From Kiritimatiellia bacterium (GTDB taxonomy: Bacteria > Verrucomicrobiota > Kiritimatiellia > JAFGHX01): 35,955 bases of DNA. The notes below the pieces were generated by a model that was not told where the DNA came from, did no database searches, and saw only the letters and a program-made list of their open reading frames with translations. The stretch lies in contig JAFGHX010000132.1 in NCBI GenBank assembly GCA_016929905.1, forward strand, positions 1 through 35,955, read 5' to 3'. Shown in pieces: positions 31,123-35,955 of the stretch; the stretch's first letter is position 1, and every line of letters begins with the position of its first letter. Position numbers and translations under genes: made by a program.

Positions 31123-32658
31123 ATGTCGAGACACGCACACGCTTCTCTTGCCACCCGGTCATTCTGCGCCCTGTGGCTCTGCCTCGGCGTACGCGGCGCA
31201 GAACCGCCCCAAACGCCGGCCGAATCGCTCACGCTCGAGGACTGCGTGCGGATCGGGCTGGAACAGAACCTGGCCCTCCAGAACAAGGCGCTCGACTGCG
31301 CGCTGGCACGCGAGCTGTTCGTGTCGGCGCAGGCGCTGTACGACGCGCGGTTCGGACTGGACGCGCTGCACAGCTACTCGGAGATCCCGGGCCAGGCCCA
31401 GCCGACCCCGGGCGAAAGCGAGACGACCACGGCGGGCGCCGCGCTGCAGAAGGTCCTGCGGCTCGGTACGCGCCTCGAATTCAGGGCCGGCGCGTACCAA
31501 TCCGGGTTCGATCCGGAGGTGCCGCCCCGGGGCAGCGAGGCAGCCCTGCTGCCCCTCGAATCCCTCTACTCCCTGCTCTATCGCTACAACCCGCTCTATG
31601 CGGGGTCGGTCGGCGTTTCCTTTTCGCAGCCGGTCTTCCAGAACTGCTTCGGCGCGCTGGACCGCGCCGTGCTCGCCTACGCCAGGCAGCGGAGCGAGTC
31701 GGCCGCTCTGCTCCTGGCCCGGCAGCGGCAGGTGCTGGCGGCCCAGATTACGGACGCGTACTGGAACGTCTACGCGGCCGCTTTGAACGCCCGAGTCGGC
31801 GCCGAATCGCTCGAACGGGGCGAGACGCTGCTGCGGATCAGCCGGGACCGCTTCCAGGACGGCCTGCTGGACGAGACCGACGTGCTGGAGGCGGAAGCCG
31901 CACTCGCCACGCGCGGCGTGCACGTGGTGAAGCTCCAGGACCTCGAGAAAGGCGCCGCCGAATTCCTCAAGAATCTCGTCCAGATCCGGCCGGAAGACTG
32001 GGACCGTACCGCGTTCGGATTCCCCGCCGAACCCGATGTGCTGGCCCGGCAGACGCCGTCGATCCCGCCGGCAAACGCACTGTACGAAGCCGCCGTGCGC
32101 AACCGGCCGGACCTGAAGGCCCTCCGCGAGATGGAGCGGCAGGCCGAACTCGACATTCGCATCAAGCAGCAGCGCATGTACCCGCGGCTCGACCTCGTCG
32201 GCAGCGCGCAACTCGGCAGCTACGGCGCGGAAGCCGAGGATGCGATGGGCACCGACAGCTCCGCCTGGGCGGTCGGGTTCCAGTTCAGACTGCCCCTGCG
32301 CCGGACGGCGGAAAAGAGCGCGCTGCTGCAGAGCCGGCTGAGCCTGGAGAAGACCCGCAACGATATCCGCTCGCTGCTGTCGGTGATCCACCTCGAAGCC
32401 GGTGACGCCGTGCGCGGTCTCGAGACAGCCGCGAAGCACGTCGAGGCGACGCGCCAGGCTCTCGCGCTTCACGCCCGGAAGCTGCAGCTCGAACAGCAGA
32501 AGTTCGAACAAGGCCGGTCCACCACGCATCTCGTCGTCCAGTTCCAGGACGACCGGCAGCGGGCGGAGATGCTGCACAACGTGGCGATCGGCGGGCTGCA
32601 ACAGGCGCTCGCGCGCTGCGAACTGGTGCGGGGCGAAACGGCCGGGCACGAACCATGA
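31123..32658 (+). CDS. TolC-family outer membrane efflux protein
   Basis: A 511-aa protein with a signal peptide (cleavage near GVRGA, residue ~25) and two TolC/OEP domains in tandem. LTLEDCVRIGLEQNLALQ near the start is the family's first helix, followed by long amphipathic helices and strand sequence such as GSVGVSFSQPVFQN. Family members form trimeric channels for RND or ABC exporters. The ATG at 31123 is chosen because it begins the signal peptide; the frame runs upstream from a TTG. The stop overlaps the start of the RND pump gene (ATGA), so the two are coupled and likely work together. Confidence 0.9.
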   Translation: MSRHAHASLATRSFCALWLCLGVRGAEPPQTPAESLTLEDCVRIGLEQNLALQNKALDCALARELFVSAQALYDARFGLDALHSYSEIPGQAQPTPGESETTTAGAALQKVLRLGTRLEFRAGAYQSGFDPEVPPRGSEAALLPLESLYSLLYRYNPLYAGSVGVSFSQPVFQNCFGALDRAVLAYARQRSESAALLLARQRQVLAAQITDAYWNVYAAALNARVGAESLERGETLLRISRDRFQDGLLDETDVLEAEAALATRGVHVVKLQDLEKGAAEFLKNLVQIRPEDWDRTAFGFPAEPDVLARQTPSIPPANALYEAAVRNRPDLKALREMERQAELDIRIKQQRMYPRLDLVGSAQLGSYGAEAEDAMGTDSSAWAVGFQFRLPLRRTAEKSALLQSRLSLEKTRNDIRSLLSVIHLEAGDAVRGLETAAKHVEATRQALALHARKLQLEQQKFEQGRSTTHLVVQFQDDRQRAEMLHNVAIGGLQQALARCELVRGETAGHEP

Positions 32659-35600
32659 ACCTTCCGGAATTTTCGGTCAAGAACTCGGTCTTCGGCAACA
32701 TGCTCACGGTGGTCGTGCTGGCGGTCGGGCTCGGCATGGCGCTGCGCATGACGCGCGAGCTGTTCCCGCAAGTGGACGTGGATGTCGTCTCGATCCAAAC
32801 CCTCTACGCCAACGCCTCGCCCGAAGAAGTCGAGCAACTGGTAACCGTCCCGCTCGAAGAACAGATCCGCGCCGTCGACGGGCTGGAGCGTCTTGTCTCC
32901 ACCTCGACCGAGAGCCTCTCGGTCATCGGCGCCTTTCTCGATCCCGAAGCCGCCGACAAGGAGCGCATCATCAACGAAATTTCGCGACAGGTGGACCGGG
33001 TAAAGGATTTTCCCGACGACGTGGCGGACCCGCTCATCGACGTGATCAGCATCGAACGGCCCGTGCTCGAAGTCTACGTGTCCGGGCCGGTGCCGGAAGC
33101 CGAGCTGCAGCAGTTCGCCGACTCCCTGAAACTGCGGTTGGAGAGCCTGGACGACGTCAGCTCCGTCGCCGTGCTCGGGCGCCGGGACCGCGAGATATGG
33201 ATCGAGGCGGACCCCGAAGCGCTGAACCGGCAGGACCTGTCGCTGGCGCAGATCATCCGGCAGGTGGCGAAGCGCAATGTGAATCTGCCGGGCGGCAAAG
33301 TGCCGGAGAACGAGAAAGAGTTGATCATTCGGACGGTCGGCCAGTTTGCCGGCCCGGAGGAAATCGAGCGCGTGATCGTGCGGTCGAACCCGGACGGCCG
33401 CCGCGTGCACATCGGCGATGTGGCCAGCGTGAAGCGCGCATTCAAGGAAGACGCCCTGCTGTTCCGGGCCAACGGTTCGCGCGCCATATCGCTGATGGCC
33501 ATGAAACGCAGCTCGGCGGACGCCATCCGGCTGGCGGACGCGCTCAGCGCCATCGTCGAAGAAGAGCGCGCCCTCGCGCCGGCCGGCGTGGAACTGGACG
33601 TGCAGGATTTCAACGCCTACGTGATCAAACGCCGGCTGCGCGTGCTGCTCAGCAACGGCTGGATGGGGCTCGTGCTGGTGCTCGGTTCGTTCCTGCTGTT
33701 CCTGAATCTGCGCATCGCGCTGCTGACCGTGCTCGGCATCCCGTTCGCCTTCCTCGCGACCATCATCCTGATGTCGTTCGCCGGGCTGACCGTGAACATG
33801 ATGTCCATGTTCGGCCTCATCCTCGTGCTGGGCATGGTCGTCGACGACGCGATCATCATCGCGGAGAATATCTACCGGCACATGGAACAGGGGCTCTCGC
33901 CGCGCGAGGCGGCCGTGCTGGGCACGCGCGAAGTCATGTACCCCGTAACGGCTACCGTGCTCACCACCGTGGCGGCCTTCTTCCCGCTGCTGTTCCTGCC
34001 CGGCGTCGCCGGCAAGTTCCTGAAATGGGTCCCCATCGTCGTGATGATGGCGCTGAGCGCGTCGCTGTTCGAGGCGCTCGTCATCCTGCCCTGCCACGTG
34101 GCCGACTTCGTCCGCCCGCTCAGGCGCAGACGGACCGGGCCCGGCCCCGCCGCGGATGCCGAACCGGCCAGCGCCGGAACCGGCTCGTCCTGGACCTGGC
34201 CCATGCGCGCGGTCTACCTCCGGACGCTGGACAACGTGCTCCAGCGCCGCGTGCTGTTCCTGGCCGCCGTCATCGCCGTGTTCGGCGGCTCCGTCTACGC
34301 GTGCTTCCGGCTGAAAACCATGCACGTGGACCTGTTCCCCGCCGACCTGATCGAGATCTTTTTCGTCAAACTCACCGCCCCGCGCGGGACGTCGCTGGCG
34401 GCCACCGAACAGCTCGCCGCGCAGGTGGAACGCCGGATCGCGACCCTGCCCCGCGACGAGGTGCGCCACTGCACCTGCGAAGTCGGCCAGCACCGCGACT
34501 TCTACAGCGCGCAGGTCGTGCAAGGCACCCGCTACGCGCAACTGCAGGTGTTCCTCGCGCCCGAGGAACACCGCCGGCGCCCGGCGGACGCGATCATCGA
34601 GGACGCACGACGGCGCTGTGCGCAGATCGACGGGATCGAAACGCTCGAATTCGAACGGCTCGAGCCCGGCCCGCCAACCGGCAAGGGCGTGGAAGTCAAG
34701 CTCGTCGGCCCGGACTTCGGCACGCTGCGCACGATCTCGACGGAGGTCCAGGCCCACCTGCGCGGGATGAGCGGCATGCGCGACATCCAGGATGATTACG
34801 AAGAAGGCAAGGAAGAACTGCGGGTCGTGCCGGACTTCGAGGAGGCCGCCAGGCTCGGGCTCAGCGTCGAGTCCATCGCCCAAACCGTCTATGCCGCCTT
34901 CCAGGGCGCGGAAGCCTCCGTGCTCCGGGAACAGAGCGACGAAGTCAAGATCCGGGTCAAAATCCGCGAGCCCTTCCGCAGCGACACCGACACGATCCGG
35001 GAACTCAAGGTGCCGAACCCGGCTGGGCGCCTCATCTCGCTCGGCAAAGTCACCCGGCTCGAACGCCGGACCGGGCCGCCGACCATCCACCACTACAACG
35101 GCGAGCGGACCGTCACCGTGTCGGCCAACGTCGAGCAGGGCCTGTCCCCGGACCAGGCCAACATGCGCCTCCTGCGCGCGTTTGCCGACGTGCCGAAACG
35201 CTATCCCGGCTACCGCGTCATGCCCGGCACCCAGTGGAAAGAGAACAAGCAGCTCGTCGACTTCGTGCTCAAACGCGGGTTCCCGTTCGCCCTGTTGCTG
35301 ATCTACGCCATCCTCACCGTGCAGTTCCGGTCCTGGTCGCAGCCCTTCGTGGTGATGGCCGCCATCCCGCTCGGGATGGCCGGCGTCGTCATCGCGCTGG
35401 CCTGCCACGGCAAGCCGATCAGCATGATGGCCTTGCTCGGAATGGTCGGGCTCGGCGGCGTGGTCGTCAACGACGCCATCGTGCTGGTCAGCTTCATCAA
35501 CGAGCTCGTGCAGGCCGGCCAGCCCGTACCGGCGGCCATCCGCGCCGCGTGCAAGGCGCGGTTCCGCCCGATCATGCTGACCTCCATCACCACGATCCTC

Positions 35601-35780
35601 GGGCTCGTTCCCGTCATCTACGGGCTCGGCGGCTACGAGCCGTTCATCGCGCCCGCCGCCATCGCGCTGGCCTACGGCCTGCTGTTCGCCACCGTCCTCA
35701 CGCTCATGGTCGTGCCCTGCATCTACAGCCTCGCCGCCGATGCAAAGCGCGCGCTGCGCTTGACACACCACGGTCAGTAG
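32655..35780 (+). CDS. RND-family efflux permease (AcrB/HAE1 type)
   Basis: A 1041-aa inner membrane pump of the normal RND length and layout: TM1 (~10-30), a large periplasmic loop, six helices, second periplasmic loop, and the final helices. VVDDAIIIAEN with Asp397 and Asp398 in TM4 is the proton-relay motif of drug-type RND pumps. MSMFGLILVLGMVVDDA and LLGMVGLGGVVVNDAIVLV are the paired family signatures. The N-terminus is NLPEFSVKNSVFGN rather than the metal-pump type, and metal-binding Met residues of CusA are not evident. No membrane-fusion (adaptor) gene lies beside it. Substrate unknown. Confidence 0.94.
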   Translation: MNLPEFSVKNSVFGNMLTVVVLAVGLGMALRMTRELFPQVDVDVVSIQTLYANASPEEVEQLVTVPLEEQIRAVDGLERLVSTSTESLSVIGAFLDPEAADKERIINEISRQVDRVKDFPDDVADPLIDVISIERPVLEVYVSGPVPEAELQQFADSLKLRLESLDDVSSVAVLGRRDREIWIEADPEALNRQDLSLAQIIRQVAKRNVNLPGGKVPENEKELIIRTVGQFAGPEEIERVIVRSNPDGRRVHIGDVASVKRAFKEDALLFRANGSRAISLMAMKRSSADAIRLADALSAIVEEERALAPAGVELDVQDFNAYVIKRRLRVLLSNGWMGLVLVLGSFLLFLNLRIALLTVLGIPFAFLATIILMSFAGLTVNMMSMFGLILVLGMVVDDAIIIAENIYRHMEQGLSPREAAVLGTREVMYPVTATVLTTVAAFFPLLFLPGVAGKFLKWVPIVVMMALSASLFEALVILPCHVADFVRPLRRRRTGPGPAADAEPASAGTGSSWTWPMRAVYLRTLDNVLQRRVLFLAAVIAVFGGSVYACFRLKTMHVDLFPADLIEIFFVKLTAPRGTSLAATEQLAAQVERRIATLPRDEVRHCTCEVGQHRDFYSAQVVQGTRYAQLQVFLAPEEHRRRPADAIIEDARRRCAQIDGIETLEFERLEPGPPTGKGVEVKLVGPDFGTLRTISTEVQAHLRGMSGMRDIQDDYEEGKEELRVVPDFEEAARLGLSVESIAQTVYAAFQGAEASVLREQSDEVKIRVKIREPFRSDTDTIRELKVPNPAGRLISLGKVTRLERRTGPPTIHHYNGERTVTVSANVEQGLSPDQANMRLLRAFADVPKRYPGYRVMPGTQWKENKQLVDFVLKRGFPFALLLIYAILTVQFRSWSQPFVVMAAIPLGMAGVVIALACHGKPISMMALLGMVGLGGVVVNDAIVLVSFINELVQAGQPVPAAIRAACKARFRPIMLTSITTILGLVPVIYGLGGYEPFIAPAAIALAYGLLFATVLTLMVVPCIYSLAADAKRALRLTHHGQ

Positions 35781-35785
35781 GACAG

Positions 35786-35806
35786 CCCCCGGCGCGGCGC
35801 CGGGGG
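35786..35806 (+). terminator. Strong GC hairpin after the RND pump gene
   Basis: An 8-bp stem, CCCCCGGC with loop GCGGC and complement GCCGGGGG, begins 5 bp after the stop. It is very stable but has no U-tract behind it. Confidence 0.5.
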
Positions 35807-35845
35807 GCGAGCAAGTTCCCGAGTAAGCATGCCCGCCGACTTGTC

Positions 35846-35955
35846 TCGCCATAGCTCGTAGAGCGACGGCCGAAGCTATCTGAGCGAAGGCGGGCCGCGC
35901 CCGCCGAAGCTATCTGAGCGAAGGCGGGCCGCGCCCGCCGAAGCTATCTGAGCGA
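35846..35955. repeat. 34-bp palindromic tandem repeat at the right end
   Basis: A 34-bp unit starting GAAGCTATCTGAGCG occurs at 35872-35905 and 35906-35939, with a partial third copy to the window end. A diverged unit precedes at about 35846-35871 (TAGCTCGTAGAGCGACGGC). Each full unit contains GGCGGGC-CGC-GCCCGCC, almost the core of the left-end repeat. Confidence 0.9.

Overview
The window is a GC-rich stretch of chromosome from a Gram-negative bacterium. It is densely coded, with no phage, plasmid, IS or CRISPR genes and no rRNA or tRNA that I can see. The KDO and Lpt genes imply a lipopolysaccharide outer membrane. HPr kinase with a regulatory-type HPr, a Hanks-type kinase carrying a propeller-like periplasmic region, an Nqr cluster and a very large thrombospondin-3/beta-helix/FG-GAP protein together suggest the PVC group (Kiritimatiellota/Verrucomicrobiota-like). 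That placement is an inference from gene content, not proof. Both ends lie inside closely related 32- and 34-bp palindromic tandem repeats, so the window is probably a whole assembly contig broken at repeats.

Left arm, minus strand (194-14727). A long gene train reads yggS, proC, an AsmA-like gene, hldE1/rfaE, kdsB, kdsA, lptC, lptA, lptB, hprK, ptsH, ptsI. Most junctions overlap or lie within about 25 bp. It joins KDO/heptose precursor synthesis and LPS transport to a regulatory phosphotransferase (HPr with both the His and the Ser phosphorylation sites, HprK, enzyme I). No sugar permease (EII) is present. After a 189-bp gap with its own promoter comes metK-ahcY, the SAM/SAH cycle. Last is a soluble hybrid histidine kinase with two receiver domains and no sensor domain.

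Middle (14728-21210). A palindrome-rich divergent region leads into a 1168-aa transmembrane Ser/Thr kinase on the plus strand. It converges on a zinc-ribbon membrane protein of unknown role. A second enzyme I (PtsP-like, without GAF) follows; its 3' end is made of two back-to-back perfect palindromes.

Right-middle (21217-25779). Five genes match Na+-NQR subunits B, C, D, E and F, coupled by ATGA overlaps; there is no nqrA. They are followed by a 12-bp tandem repeat and an unrecognised 150-aa protein. A 492-bp convergent intergenic region (25780-26271) holds several inverted repeats and a ~35-bp dispersed element also found near the left end.

Right arm. A 1369-aa secreted protein on the minus strand contains an internal duplication of about 500 residues and six C-terminal FG-GAP-like repeats. 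It is divergent, with well-formed promoters, from a ferritin-like diiron protein. A TolC-like outer membrane factor and an RND pump follow as a translationally coupled pair without an adaptor gene. The window then ends in tandem repeats.

Two recurring oddities stand out. Short tandem or palindromic repeats sit at gene junctions and sometimes run into coding sequence (lptC start, enzyme I end, after nqrF). The hairpins after genes consistently lack a U-tract.
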